64,000 nucleotides of DNA from a bacterium (GTDB lineage: Bacteria > Krumholzibacteriota > Krumholzibacteriia > LZORAL124-64-63). The translations under genes were made by a program, and so were the position numbers. This document shows, in pieces, positions 7,996-16,316 of the stretch (positions within the stretch are counted from its first letter, which is position 1; each line of letters opens with the position of its first letter). Location: positions 62,001 to 126,000 of the forward strand of contig JAAEQC010000057.1 of NCBI GenBank assembly GCA_024231905.1. Reading direction: 5' to 3'. The notes beneath the pieces were generated by a model. That model did not search any database. It saw nothing but the letters and a program-made list of their open reading frames with translations, and was not told where the DNA came from.

Positions 7996-9060
7996 ATGAC
8001 CGCCACCGTGACCGAGCAACGCCTCGCCCTGCAACGACGTTTCCTGGGCGACCCGGTGCCCCGCCTGTGGTGCCCGCCCTTGAGCCACTACGACTCGGAA
8101 GGGGCCTTCGATCGGGAGCGCATGGCCGCCCACTGGGACCATCTGGCCTCCGGGGTCACCGCCTTCCTGGTTCCCGGTTCCACCGGCGACGCCTGGGAAC
8201 TGTCCTCGGCCGAGACGGGCCACCTGCTCGATCTGGCCTTGGACCTGGCCGCCCCCGGTGGCGCCACCCTGTTGCTGGGCGCCCTCTGCCCCGACGCCGG
8301 CACCACCCTCACCGCTGTGGACGCCATGCTGGCCATCCTGCGCCGCCGCAGTGGCTGCGACGATCCCCTGGAAGCCATGGCCGCCTGCGGGGTGGGGGCA
8401 TTCACGGTCTGTTCGCCCACAGGGCCGGACCTGGCCCAGACAGCGCTCGGCGACGACCTGGCGCGGATCCTGGACCGGGGCCTGCCCACGGCTCTGTACC
8501 AGTTGCCCCAGATCACCGGCAACGAGATGGGGGTCGAATTGGTGGCCGGCCTGGCCCAGGAACATCCACACCTGCTGCTGCTCAAGGACTCCAGCGGCGG
8601 CGACCGCTTGGCCCTGGAGACCGAGGGCGACCTGGCCGGCGTTTTCCTCGTTCGCGGCGCCGAAGGCGGCTACGCCGGTTGGCTGCGGGAGGCGGGCGGT
8701 CCCTACGACGGCCTGCTGTTGAGCACCGCCAACGCCTTCCCCCGGGAACTGGCGGCGGTCATTGCCTACACGGCAGCGGCGCGGCACGAGCAGGCCCGGG
8801 ATATCTCGGAGCGCTTGACCCGGGTCGTCGACGCCGCCTTTGCCCTGGTGGCCGACCTGCCCGACGGCAATGCCTTCGCCAACGCCAACAAGCTCCTGGA
8901 CCACGTCATGGCCCTCGGCTCGGCGGCGGCCAACATGCCCGCCCCCCGGCTCCACGCCGGCGTGCGCCTGCCGGCGGAACTGGTGCTGCGGGTCCGGGAT
9001 CTCCTGGACCGTGAGGGATTCTCCACCGACCGGGGCTATCTGACGGGAAACAGTATTTAG
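7996..9060 (+). CDS. DapA-like (dihydrodipicolinate synthase / N-acetylneuraminate lyase superfamily) protein
   Basis: A 354-residue TIM-barrel aldolase, longer than DapA itself (about 295). The Schiff-base lysine is in LLKDSSGG (Lys 197) and the catalytic tyrosine in LYQLPQ (Tyr 168). The N-terminal motif GSTGDAWELSS corresponds to the GTTGE(S/A)xxL motif of the superfamily. The length and the departures from the DapA active-site loop argue against the lysine-pathway enzyme; an aldolase or lyase for a keto-acid sugar or pyruvate-derived compound is more likely. ATG 7996 has GAGGAAG six bases upstream. It follows the LysE-type exporter closely. Confidence 0.75.
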   Translation: MTATVTEQRLALQRRFLGDPVPRLWCPPLSHYDSEGAFDRERMAAHWDHLASGVTAFLVPGSTGDAWELSSAETGHLLDLALDLAAPGGATLLLGALCPDAGTTLTAVDAMLAILRRRSGCDDPLEAMAACGVGAFTVCSPTGPDLAQTALGDDLARILDRGLPTALYQLPQITGNEMGVELVAGLAQEHPHLLLLKDSSGGDRLALETEGDLAGVFLVRGAEGGYAGWLREAGGPYDGLLLSTANAFPRELAAVIAYTAAARHEQARDISERLTRVVDAAFALVADLPDGNAFANANKLLDHVMALGSAAANMPAPRLHAGVRLPAELVLRVRDLLDREGFSTDRGYLTGNSI

Positions 9061-9079
9061 GAGGCCCTGGGTCCTCTTT

Positions 9080-9697
9080 GTGGCTGTCTTTGGCGACGCT
9101 GGTTCGTCACGAGAAACCATTGAGGGAGGGATTCATGGTCTGATCGCCGAGCTATGGCTGCCGATCCTCTTGTCGGCCGTCGCCGTGTTCGTCGTCAGTT
9201 CCATCATTCATATGTTCCTGGGTTACCACCGGTCCGACTTCGCCGAGGTGCCGCGCGAGGGCGAGGTCCAGGCGGCCCCGCGCCCCTTCGCCATCCCGCC
9301 GGGGGAGTACGTCCTGCCTCGTGCGGATTGTCAGAAGGATATGCAGACCCCGGAATTCCAGGAGAAACTGAACCAGAGACCAGTGGCCTTCCTGACGGTG
9401 ATACTCAACGGCCCCTTCACCATGGGGGGCAGCCTCGTCGCATGGTTCGTATACTCGGTGGTGGTGGCGGTCTTCGCGGCCTACGTGGCGGGCCAGGCTC
9501 TGGCGCCCGGCGCGGATTACGTGAAGGTGTTCCAGTTCACCGGCGTGACGGCCCTGGGCGGCTACGTGCTGGCTCTCTGGCAGGGGACCATCTGGATGAA
9601 GCGCAAGCTCTCGACCACGTTGAGATCCCCCCTGGACGGCTTGGTGTACGCCCTCCTGACGGCCGGCTTCTTCGGCTGGTTGTGGCCGGGCGCCTGA
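9080..9697 (+). CDS. Hypothetical integral membrane protein
   Basis: A 205-residue protein with hydrophobic segments near residues 26-48, 105-135, 148-165 and 180-202, so about four membrane helices. No catalytic motif is visible. A soluble loop of about 50 residues (PFAIPPGEYVLPRADC, then MQTPEFQEKLNQRP) lies between the first and second helices. GTG 9080 is the only good upstream start; GAGG at 9061 is rather far away, so a start nearer the first helix cannot be excluded. It follows the DapA-like gene by 19 bases. Function unknown. Confidence 0.65.
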   Translation: MAVFGDAGSSRETIEGGIHGLIAELWLPILLSAVAVFVVSSIIHMFLGYHRSDFAEVPREGEVQAAPRPFAIPPGEYVLPRADCQKDMQTPEFQEKLNQRPVAFLTVILNGPFTMGGSLVAWFVYSVVVAVFAAYVAGQALAPGADYVKVFQFTGVTALGGYVLALWQGTIWMKRKLSTTLRSPLDGLVYALLTAGFFGWLWPGA

Positions 9698-9830
9698 CTG
9701 CGTTTCGCCCCGGGACTGCGACCAGACACTTGAGGGTTGTGGGCAATTAGGTACTACAGGTATCCTTATTGATGTCGACAACTTGGTATTGACTACGGAA
9801 GCGAGCAAACCGGGTAGGTCCACCTTGGCC

Positions 9831-10541
9831 ATGTACACTGACTTCGCGGGCTACTACGAGGACATCTTTCCCCTGCGCGACGGTACGGTCGGGTTCCTGG
9901 AGAAATGGTTGCCCTCCGCCGGTCAACTGCTGGATCTGGGCTGCGGTACGGGGCACTACTGCACCCGCCTCGGCGGTCCGGACGGTCGCTGCGAGGGAGC
10001 CGACCCGGACCCGGGCATGATCGAGCGCGCGCGCGAACTCGAACCCGGGAACACGTACCGCCTCATGGGCATGGAGGGCATCGGCGCCCTGCCCGCCGCC
10101 ATGTATGCCGGTGTCTTCTGCATCGGCAACGTGCTACCCCATATGGCTGTAACGGAGCTGCCGGCCTTTCTCGAACGCCTGCGAAACGTTCTCCAGCCCG
10201 GTGGTGTCTGGATCTTCCAGACCGTGAACTTCGACCGCCTGCTGGACTTTACGGACTATGAGTTTCCGGTGATCCGTCACGACGAGCGAGGATTGACCTT
10301 CCGCCGCAGCTACCGCGACATCACTGCCGACCACCTCGAGTTCCACACCCGGTTGGCCGACCGCGGGGGCAGGATCTTCGCCAGCGCCGTCGACCTCCAT
10401 CCTCGCTCCAGCATCCAGTACAGGGCCCTGCACGAGAATGCGGGTTTCGAACTGGTCGAACATGTGGCCGACTGGTCGGGGCATCCCTTCGCGTCCGCGT
10501 CGTCGGACGGCAGCGTCTTCGTCTGGCGTCGCAACGCCTGA
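9831..10541 (+). CDS. Class I SAM-dependent methyltransferase
   Basis: A 236-residue Rossmann-fold methyltransferase. Motif I is LLDLGCGTGHYCTRLGG near residues 33-50, and the acidic residue that binds the SAM ribose follows in CEGADPDPGMIERA. A post-I segment, FCIGNVLPHM, and LRNVLQPGGVWIFQTVNFDR match the UbiE/small-molecule methyltransferase group. ATG 9831 gives the common MYTDFAGYYEDIFP opening; a TTG 48 bases upstream is in frame but unlikely. The gene has no obvious partner, and the methyl acceptor is unknown. Confidence 0.85.
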   Translation: MYTDFAGYYEDIFPLRDGTVGFLEKWLPSAGQLLDLGCGTGHYCTRLGGPDGRCEGADPDPGMIERARELEPGNTYRLMGMEGIGALPAAMYAGVFCIGNVLPHMAVTELPAFLERLRNVLQPGGVWIFQTVNFDRLLDFTDYEFPVIRHDERGLTFRRSYRDITADHLEFHTRLADRGGRIFASAVDLHPRSSIQYRALHENAGFELVEHVADWSGHPFASASSDGSVFVWRRNA

Positions 10542-10709
10542 TTCCGTCACCTGATCGCAACGCCCTTCCCGGATCCGCGTACGGTAAATACTGCGGGATC
10601 ACGCGGGGGAATCGGTGTACCATGGTTCCGGCGGATCTCCGCAATGGACGCGGTCCCCGCCCCGTCACCCCGGACCCCGGATCGCCCCGAAACCAGAAGG
10701 AACTGCGAA

Positions 10710-11876
10710 ATGGCGCCGAAGGCCCCTCTCTCCTGCCGTATCACGCTCGCCGTATGTCTGCTGGTGGCGGCCTTGCCCGCCGCCGCTAACGCCCAGACCG
10801 CCGTCGCCGCCGACCCGCCGGTGGCGACGGGCGACTTCGCCACAGCCTACGTCATCGACGCATCCACCGGCTACGAACTGGTGGCAGTGAACGAGCGGGA
10901 GCGCCGCCAGCCGGCCTCCATGCTCAAGATGATGACCGAACTCCTGGTCCTGGAGCGGATCGCCGAGGGCGATCTGACCCTGGACGAGGATGTGCGCGTC
11001 TCGGCCAAGGCCAGTCGCATGGGCGGCTCCCAGGTGTACCTGGCCCATAACGAGGTCTTCAAGGTCGAGGAACTGCTCATGGCCCTGGCCATCCACTCGG
11101 CCAACGACGCGTCCGTGGCCCTGGCCGAGCACGTGGCCGGCAGCACCGACGCCTTCGTGGACCTCATGAACCTGCGGGCGACGGAGATGGGCATGGTCGA
11201 CTCCCACTTCGAGACGGTGCACGGGCTGCCGCCTGCCTACGGCCAGCAGCCGGACCTCACATCCGCCCGCGACATGGCCGTCCTGGGCCGCGAACTGATC
11301 CGCTACGAGCACGCCCGCCTGTGGGCCTCGACTCGCACGGCCCCCTTTCGGGGCGGCGAGTTCACCCTCTACAATCCCAACAAGCTGGTGGGAACGTACC
11401 GGGGGCTGGACGGCATCAAGACCGGCTACACCGGACCGGCCGGTTTCTGTGTCACCGCCTCGGCGGTGCAGAAAGGCAAGCGCCTCATCTCCGTGGTCAT
11501 GGGCTGCTCCACCGATCGCGCCCGGGCCAACGAGACCACGCGCATGCTCTCCTACGGCTTCAATCTCTATCAGCAGGTCGAGGTGCTCGCGGCAGACGCC
11601 GGTCCGTTGCCCGAGCTCCTGCGCGTTCGCGACGGCAAGCGGAAGGAAGCCACGGTGACCTACGCGCGGGCCCTGACCGTGAGCGTGCCGCGGGACCGGA
11701 TCGCCGACGTGGGTGTCGAACACCGCCTGGTCGAGGACATGACTGCACCCCTGGCCGCCGGCGCCGAGGTGGGCATGGCCGTGGTCACCCTCGACGGTTT
11801 CGAACTGGGCAGCGTGCCTATCGTCATCCTGGAAGAGATGCCCCGCGGCAACTGGCTGGATCGTCTATTCCACTGA
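10710..11876 (+). CDS. D-alanyl-D-alanine carboxypeptidase (S11 penicillin-binding protein)
   Basis: A 388-residue periplasmic serine carboxypeptidase that trims the terminal D-Ala from peptidoglycan stem peptides. The signal peptide ends near AAANA. The three penicillin-binding motifs are all there: SxxK as SMLK, SxN as SAN and KTG in DGIKTGYTGPAG. A C-terminal beta-rich domain with TYARALTVSVP and PLAAGAEVGMAVV follows, as in PBP5, ending with an ILEEMPRGNWLDRLF tail that may be the membrane-binding amphipathic helix. ATG 10710 is chosen because AGAAGGAA precedes it and it places the signal peptide at the N terminus. A TPR lipoprotein gene follows after 15 bases. Confidence 0.93.
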   Translation: MAPKAPLSCRITLAVCLLVAALPAAANAQTAVAADPPVATGDFATAYVIDASTGYELVAVNERERRQPASMLKMMTELLVLERIAEGDLTLDEDVRVSAKASRMGGSQVYLAHNEVFKVEELLMALAIHSANDASVALAEHVAGSTDAFVDLMNLRATEMGMVDSHFETVHGLPPAYGQQPDLTSARDMAVLGRELIRYEHARLWASTRTAPFRGGEFTLYNPNKLVGTYRGLDGIKTGYTGPAGFCVTASAVQKGKRLISVVMGCSTDRARANETTRMLSYGFNLYQQVEVLAADAGPLPELLRVRDGKRKEATVTYARALTVSVPRDRIADVGVEHRLVEDMTAPLAAGAEVGMAVVTLDGFELGSVPIVILEEMPRGNWLDRLFH

Positions 11877-11891
11877 TTCCGAAAGGGATTC

Positions 11892-13484
11892 ATGACTGTC
11901 GCCACCTCCACCACCAGGACCATGGCCTGCGCGCTGGCAGGGGCGCTGGTTCTCGCCGTGGTCTGTGCCGGCTGCGGCGGCTCCCACCAGGCCAAACGGG
12001 CTGTCCACGCGGAACTCATGAGCGATGCGGACCTGGATTCGGTGGGACTGGAGAGATTCTTCACCTTGCCCGGGGAGGAGCGGGTCGTGCGCCGCCTGCG
12101 CGCGGAGACCTGGCGGAATCACGCGGCCGACACGGACGACTCCTGGGCCCGGGCCGAAGCCCTGCAGACGGCCGTGGGCCTGGCCCCGGACGACCCGCAC
12201 GCGTGGCTCGATCTGGCCGAGACCACCGGTTGGCTCGGCAACGACCTGGCCGTGGATGCCGCTCTTCTGGCCGCCACCGCCGCCCTACGGAACCTCAACG
12301 AGCCCGTGTCCGACCTGCGGGTGACCCGTGAAGAACGGAACGAAATCGTCGTTCGCACGTCGTTGCTGAGGGCCTGGTACCACTACGACCGGGCCGAATG
12401 GCACAAAGGGTTGAGCTGGGCCAGGGCGGGCTTGCAGGTGGAGACCGGCTCCGACCGCCTCATGGTGATCAAGGGGCTGCTCGAAGCGGGAGCCCAGCAG
12501 CGGGTCCAGGCCGAGATCGCTGCCGAGGATGTGAGACGGCGACAACGCACAATGGGATTCTCCGGCTGGATCAGGGCCATCGCCAAACTGGCCTACGGTG
12601 ATCCGACAGAGGCCTATCACTTGGGCTGGGGGTGTGGCGCGACGGATGAACATACAACCGAGTGTTTCCTGGATGTGGGATTCGTCGCCGAGACCGTCGG
12701 GGAATGGGACGCCGCCCGACGTTGGTACGCCGAATCCGCGGCGGCTCTGCATCCCGGGGCGGCGCGCTACCGGACACGCGTGGACAATCTCCGCCTTGGC
12801 GAGGGCGTCGAGGCGGTCGAGATGCCCGTCTGGCTGTCCTTCGACCGCCATTTCCTGACCGGGTCACTCTCGGCTTACACGGCGCTTGTCTTCGAGCGTT
12901 TCAGCGCCGCAGACGATTCTGAGCTACGGATGCTGTGGGGGGGGGAGACCGTCAACGCGGCGGGCATTCTCCTGCGCCGTAACCAGGCCCAGGACCGACC
13001 CTGGGCTCTCCGCGCCCGCGGCCTGGTCTTCCTGGACCAGGACAAGCTCGACCGTAGCCGCGAGGACCTGGAAAGGGCCGAGCGCCTCTTCTCCGAGGCC
13101 GGTCGGGAGGACCGCCTGGTCGCCGCCGCGCTGGGCCGCCTCTGGTTGCGCCAGGAGAATCACAAGAAGGCCCTGCCCTACCTGGAACGTGCGGTCCTGC
13201 TGTCGCCCACGGAACCGGACGTGTGGAGCGATCTGGGCCTGGTGAAGGTCATGGCACGGGACGGGGAGGGGGCCGCAGCGGCTTTCGGCCGGGCCATCGA
13301 ACTCGATCCGGACGCGACCGCCGCCTGGTACAACCGCGGCCTCATGCGCCTGCACGCGGGCGATCTGGATGCCGCCGCCAGCGACCTGGGGGAAGCGGCG
13401 CGCCTGGCTCCGGACAATGCCGAGGTCGCCCATCTGCTGCAACGGATCCGGGTCATGCAGCGTGAGGAAACGGGGAATGATTGA
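11892..13484 (+). CDS. TPR-repeat lipoprotein
   Basis: A 530-residue protein with a lipoprotein signal peptide ending in VCAGC (Cys near 27). The body is mostly helical. The clearest TPR units are at the C terminus: KALPYLERAVLLSPTEPDVWSDLGLV, AAAFGRAIELDPDATAAWYNRGLM and AASDLGEAARLAPDNAEVAHLL, each with the W/Y-G-A-P pattern. Weaker repeats occur around residues 90-130 and 360-420. Its place directly behind the carboxypeptidase gene suggests a scaffold role in envelope assembly, but this is inference. The start has AAAGGG upstream. Confidence 0.8.
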   Translation: MTVATSTTRTMACALAGALVLAVVCAGCGGSHQAKRAVHAELMSDADLDSVGLERFFTLPGEERVVRRLRAETWRNHAADTDDSWARAEALQTAVGLAPDDPHAWLDLAETTGWLGNDLAVDAALLAATAALRNLNEPVSDLRVTREERNEIVVRTSLLRAWYHYDRAEWHKGLSWARAGLQVETGSDRLMVIKGLLEAGAQQRVQAEIAAEDVRRRQRTMGFSGWIRAIAKLAYGDPTEAYHLGWGCGATDEHTTECFLDVGFVAETVGEWDAARRWYAESAAALHPGAARYRTRVDNLRLGEGVEAVEMPVWLSFDRHFLTGSLSAYTALVFERFSAADDSELRMLWGGETVNAAGILLRRNQAQDRPWALRARGLVFLDQDKLDRSREDLERAERLFSEAGREDRLVAAALGRLWLRQENHKKALPYLERAVLLSPTEPDVWSDLGLVKVMARDGEGAAAAFGRAIELDPDATAAWYNRGLMRLHAGDLDAAASDLGEAARLAPDNAEVAHLLQRIRVMQREETGND

Positions 13485-13647
13485 CCCGCACCCGCCGGAA
13501 CTGTCTCCGTCCATCCGAGTCGTATGAGTGAGCGGTTTTAATCAAGCACATGCCATCAAGATGTTTATAAAAACGGATGTTCATGTCCGCTTTGACTTTT
13601 GACCTGACCGGCACTTACGTAGGGGCGAACCCGAGCCGGTGGTGACC

Positions 13648-14943
13648 ATGCGCTACGTGCCTCTCGTCCTCTCCTGTCTGCTGCTCGCCGCCCACCATTC
13701 GCGCGCGGGCGAGACGGGACTGATCGGCCTCTGGCTGACGGTCCCGCTGGCGCTCCTGCTGCGCCGCCGCTGGGCCGACCTGGCGCTACAAACCGTGCTC
13801 GTGGCCGGGGCGGCCGAGTGGATGCTCACCCTGCGGAACTTCGTCGTCGCCTACGAGAGCATGGGCAAGCCGGCCGGCCGGATGACCCTTATTCTGGGCG
13901 CCGTGGCCCTCTTCACTCTCCTGTCCGCCGCACTCCTGTCCACCAAAGGACGCCGCCGGCGGCTGCCCGCGGACGACCCCTGGGGTGCCGGCCTGGCCGC
14001 CTTCCTCCTGGCCGGTGTCCTGCTGGTCACGGTCCAACTCGTCACCGACCCGGCGGGCATCCTCCTGGAGCGCTTCCTCGTGGCCGGCGGCTGGTGGGAA
14101 GGCGCGGTCCTGGCCTTCTACGCCGGCTGGCTGGCCGACCGTCTGCGGGAGCCACGGCGCATCAAGCAGCTGCGGCCCCGGGTGTGGCTCGTCTTCTCCA
14201 TGGTTTTCTTCACTCAACTGCTACTGGGACTGGCCGGCGTCGAGAAGCTCCTCATGACCGGAAAACTCCACCTGCCGGTGCCGGCTCTCATCGCCGTCGG
14301 GCCTCTGTTCCGAGGTGGCGGTCTGTTCATGGCGATCCTCTTCGCCGTGTCGGTGCTGGTGCTGGGACCGGCCTGGTGCAGCTGGCTGTGCTACATCGGG
14401 GCCTGGGACGACCGGGCCGCCCGTGCGCGCCGGCGCCCGGCCACCCTGCCCCGCTGGCGGACCCCGGCCCGGCTGGGCATCCTGGCGGTGGTCATGGCGG
14501 TGGCCTTCGCCTTGGGGCGCCTGGGTGTCTCCTCGGTAACGGCGGGCTGGTTGGCCGCCGGCTTCGGACTGGTGGGCGTGGGCATCATGGCGGTGTGGTC
14601 GCGGCGGTCGGGGCACATGGTCCACTGCACCCTGTGGTGTCCCATGGGGTGGCTGGCCACGCGGTTGGGGAAGGTGTCGCCGTGGCGGATGCGCATCGCC
14701 GAGAGCTGCACCGATTGCGGAGCCTGCACCCCTGCTTGCCGCTACGACGCCCTCTACCCGGCGGACGTGCTGGCGCGGGTGCCGGGGGAGGCCTGCACCC
14801 TGTGCGGGGACTGTGTGAGTCGCTGTCCGACCGCAAGCATCGAGTACCGGTTGCCGAAGGTGGACCCCACTCGGGCGCGAATGGTCTTCTTCGTCATCGT
14901 GGCCGCCTGGCATGCGGTGTACCTGGGGGTGGCGCGGCTCTAG
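13648..14943 (+). CDS. Polytopic membrane protein with two [4Fe-4S] ferredoxin motifs (NapH/MauN-like)
   Basis: A 431-residue inner-membrane protein with about eight to nine hydrophobic segments and a C-terminal ferredoxin domain. Two cluster motifs are visible: CTDCGACTPAC near residue 350 and CTLCGDCVSRC near 383, each followed later by a proline as expected for 2x[4Fe-4S]. Upstream, AWCSWLCYIGAW and CTLWCPMGW are the CxxxCP-like membrane motifs seen in NapH and related electron-transfer proteins. It probably passes electrons between quinol and a periplasmic or cytoplasmic partner. No partner oxidoreductase is adjacent. GTG 13639 is an alternative start. The stop overlaps that of the converging CYTH gene. 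Confidence 0.8.
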   Translation: MRYVPLVLSCLLLAAHHSRAGETGLIGLWLTVPLALLLRRRWADLALQTVLVAGAAEWMLTLRNFVVAYESMGKPAGRMTLILGAVALFTLLSAALLSTKGRRRRLPADDPWGAGLAAFLLAGVLLVTVQLVTDPAGILLERFLVAGGWWEGAVLAFYAGWLADRLREPRRIKQLRPRVWLVFSMVFFTQLLLGLAGVEKLLMTGKLHLPVPALIAVGPLFRGGGLFMAILFAVSVLVLGPAWCSWLCYIGAWDDRAARARRRPATLPRWRTPARLGILAVVMAVAFALGRLGVSSVTAGWLAAGFGLVGVGIMAVWSRRSGHMVHCTLWCPMGWLATRLGKVSPWRMRIAESCTDCGACTPACRYDALYPADVLARVPGEACTLCGDCVSRCPTASIEYRLPKVDPTRARMVFFVIVAAWHAVYLGVARL

Positions 14944-15452
14944 GGCCGGGCCAGCATATCCGCGTACGCACCCTCGACCAGGTCCTGCGGCGCGATCCCG
15001 AGCTTGGCCATGAGTTCCCGGGCTTCGGCTTCGCCGGCGGCCTGCTCCTCGCCCTCGGCGAGCACGACTTCCAACTCCATGAAGTGCCCCAGTTCCGCCA
15101 CTTCGTCCAGGTGGATGCGTGTGCGGCCGGCCATGACCAGTTCGCGCCGTTTGCGCACCACGACGCCCGGGGGCAGGACACCGCTCAGCACCTGCACCAG
15201 CAGATCGGCGTCGGTCACGGGGCAAAGGGCGTAGCGGGAGGTCTTGGGTCCCTCGGCGTCGGGGCGTTCGTAGTGGATGAGTTCGCCGGAACCGTCGGCA
15301 AAGCGGCGCACCTTGAGGCGGCCGCGCGCAACCGCGAAGAAGGTGTCGGTCTGTTCGATGATCTCGGGCCGGCGGGTAGCCACCGCCAGGGCGCGCTCGC
15401 GAAGGCCAGTCGGGTCGGCGACTCGGGCCTTGATCTCGACGTTGCTCGGCAC
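14940..15452 (-). CDS. CYTH-domain protein (class IV adenylate cyclase / triphosphatase family)
   Basis: A 170-residue protein, close to the 170-180 of CyaB-like proteins. The N terminus NVEIKAR fits the ExExK metal-binding signature with its first acid replaced by Asn. It continues with charged strands expected of a triphosphate tunnel: GRLKVRRF, GELIHYERPD, VVRKRRELVM, TRIHLDEVAELGHFMELEVVL. The family includes class IV adenylate cyclases, thiamine triphosphatases and inorganic triphosphatases; which one this is cannot be told. It is divergent from the PAP2 gene and converges with the ferredoxin membrane gene. Confidence 0.8.
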   Translation of the reverse strand: MPSNVEIKARVADPTGLRERALAVATRRPEIIEQTDTFFAVARGRLKVRRFADGSGELIHYERPDAEGPKTSRYALCPVTDADLLVQVLSGVLPPGVVVRKRRELVMAGRTRIHLDEVAELGHFMELEVVLAEGEEQAAGEAEARELMAKLGIAPQDLVEGAYADMLARP

Positions 15453-15541
15453 GTGCGATCCCGCTTTCGTATCGGTGGTGGTATTCGCTCCGGGGAGCCG
15501 GCTATTCGGGCTCCGGTCGAGTCTAACGAAGGGCGCCTTCT

Positions 15542-16249
15542 TTGAGAAGCACCGTCATCTGCATCCTGCTGGTCGCCCTGTCGGCGCCGGTTCTCGCCGG
15601 GGACCGGGACCAGGATCTGTTCCGGGAACTCGGGCACGACGTGTCGGCCCTGCCGTCCACCACGAACCTGGCCTGGCTCCTCGCCGGCACCGCCCTCACC
15701 CTCGGCGCCCACGCCGTGGAGGACGCCGACGGAGCCGCCCGCGCCCTGGACCAGGGCGCCGTGGACCTGATCTCCGACAGTGGCAACATCTGGGGTGACA
15801 TGTTCGTGCAGGCTCCCCTGGCCCTGGTGGCCTGGGGCGGCGGAACCTGGTCCGGCCACGAAGAAGTCGCCGGCACCGGGTACGCCATGGCGCGTGGGCT
15901 CGCCATCTCCTACGTCACGGTGGGCCTCCTCAAACGCGCCATCGACCGGGAGCGTCCCAACGGGGAGCGCTACTCCTTCCCCTCCGGGCACACGGCCGCC
16001 GCCTTCACCACCGCCGGGGTTCTGACCCGTCGGCACGGGGGCTGGCTGGGCGGCGCTAGCCTGGCCCTGGGCGTAACCACGGCCATGGGTCGCATGGAGG
16101 ACATGAAGCACTACGCCGGCGACACGGCGGCCGGCGCGACCATCGGCTGGATCGTAGGACGCACCGTGGCCCGCGGCGGCGACGACGATCCGACCGCTTG
16201 GCGTCTCCTGCCCGCGGGCCGCGGACTGGTGCTGACCCGATCCTTCTGA
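15542..16249 (+). CDS. PAP2-family phosphatase, secreted
   Basis: A 235-residue protein with an N-terminal signal peptide (ICILLVALSAPVLAG) and the three-part PAP2 active site: KRAIDRERPNG (Kx6RP), SFPSGHTAA (PSGH) and GRMEDMKHYAGD (Rx5Hx3D). The phosphohistidine is the last His. Such enzymes remove phosphate from lipid phosphates or undecaprenyl pyrophosphate. It begins with TTG at 15542 with GAAGGG upstream; no ATG or GTG would keep the signal peptide. The segments between motifs are less hydrophobic than in multi-pass lipid phosphatases, so it may be periplasmic or membrane-associated. Confidence 0.85.
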   Translation: MRSTVICILLVALSAPVLAGDRDQDLFRELGHDVSALPSTTNLAWLLAGTALTLGAHAVEDADGAARALDQGAVDLISDSGNIWGDMFVQAPLALVAWGGGTWSGHEEVAGTGYAMARGLAISYVTVGLLKRAIDRERPNGERYSFPSGHTAAAFTTAGVLTRRHGGWLGGASLALGVTTAMGRMEDMKHYAGDTAAGATIGWIVGRTVARGGDDDPTAWRLLPAGRGLVLTRSF

Positions 16250-16266
16250 ACCTGCGGAACGAAAAA

Positions 16267-16298
16267 CGGCGCCGCTCTCCCGCAGGGAAGCGGCGCCG
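16267..16298 (-). terminator. Intrinsic terminator of the tricorn-type protease gene
   Basis: CGGCGCCGCT at 16267-16276 pairs perfectly with AGCGGCGCCG at 16289-16298, and an inner TCCC/GGGA stem extends it. On the minus strand the hairpin is followed by TTTTT, so it ends minus-strand transcription just past the stop at 16317. On the plus strand it may also act behind the PAP2 gene, but no T-run follows there. Confidence 0.8.
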
Positions 16299-16316
16299 CT
16301 GTCTGTCTGCGTCGGC

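Noticed and set aside
7996-9060. Dihydrodipicolinate synthase of lysine synthesis (dapA)
   Set aside because: About 60 residues too long, with altered active-site loops and no lysine-pathway neighbours.
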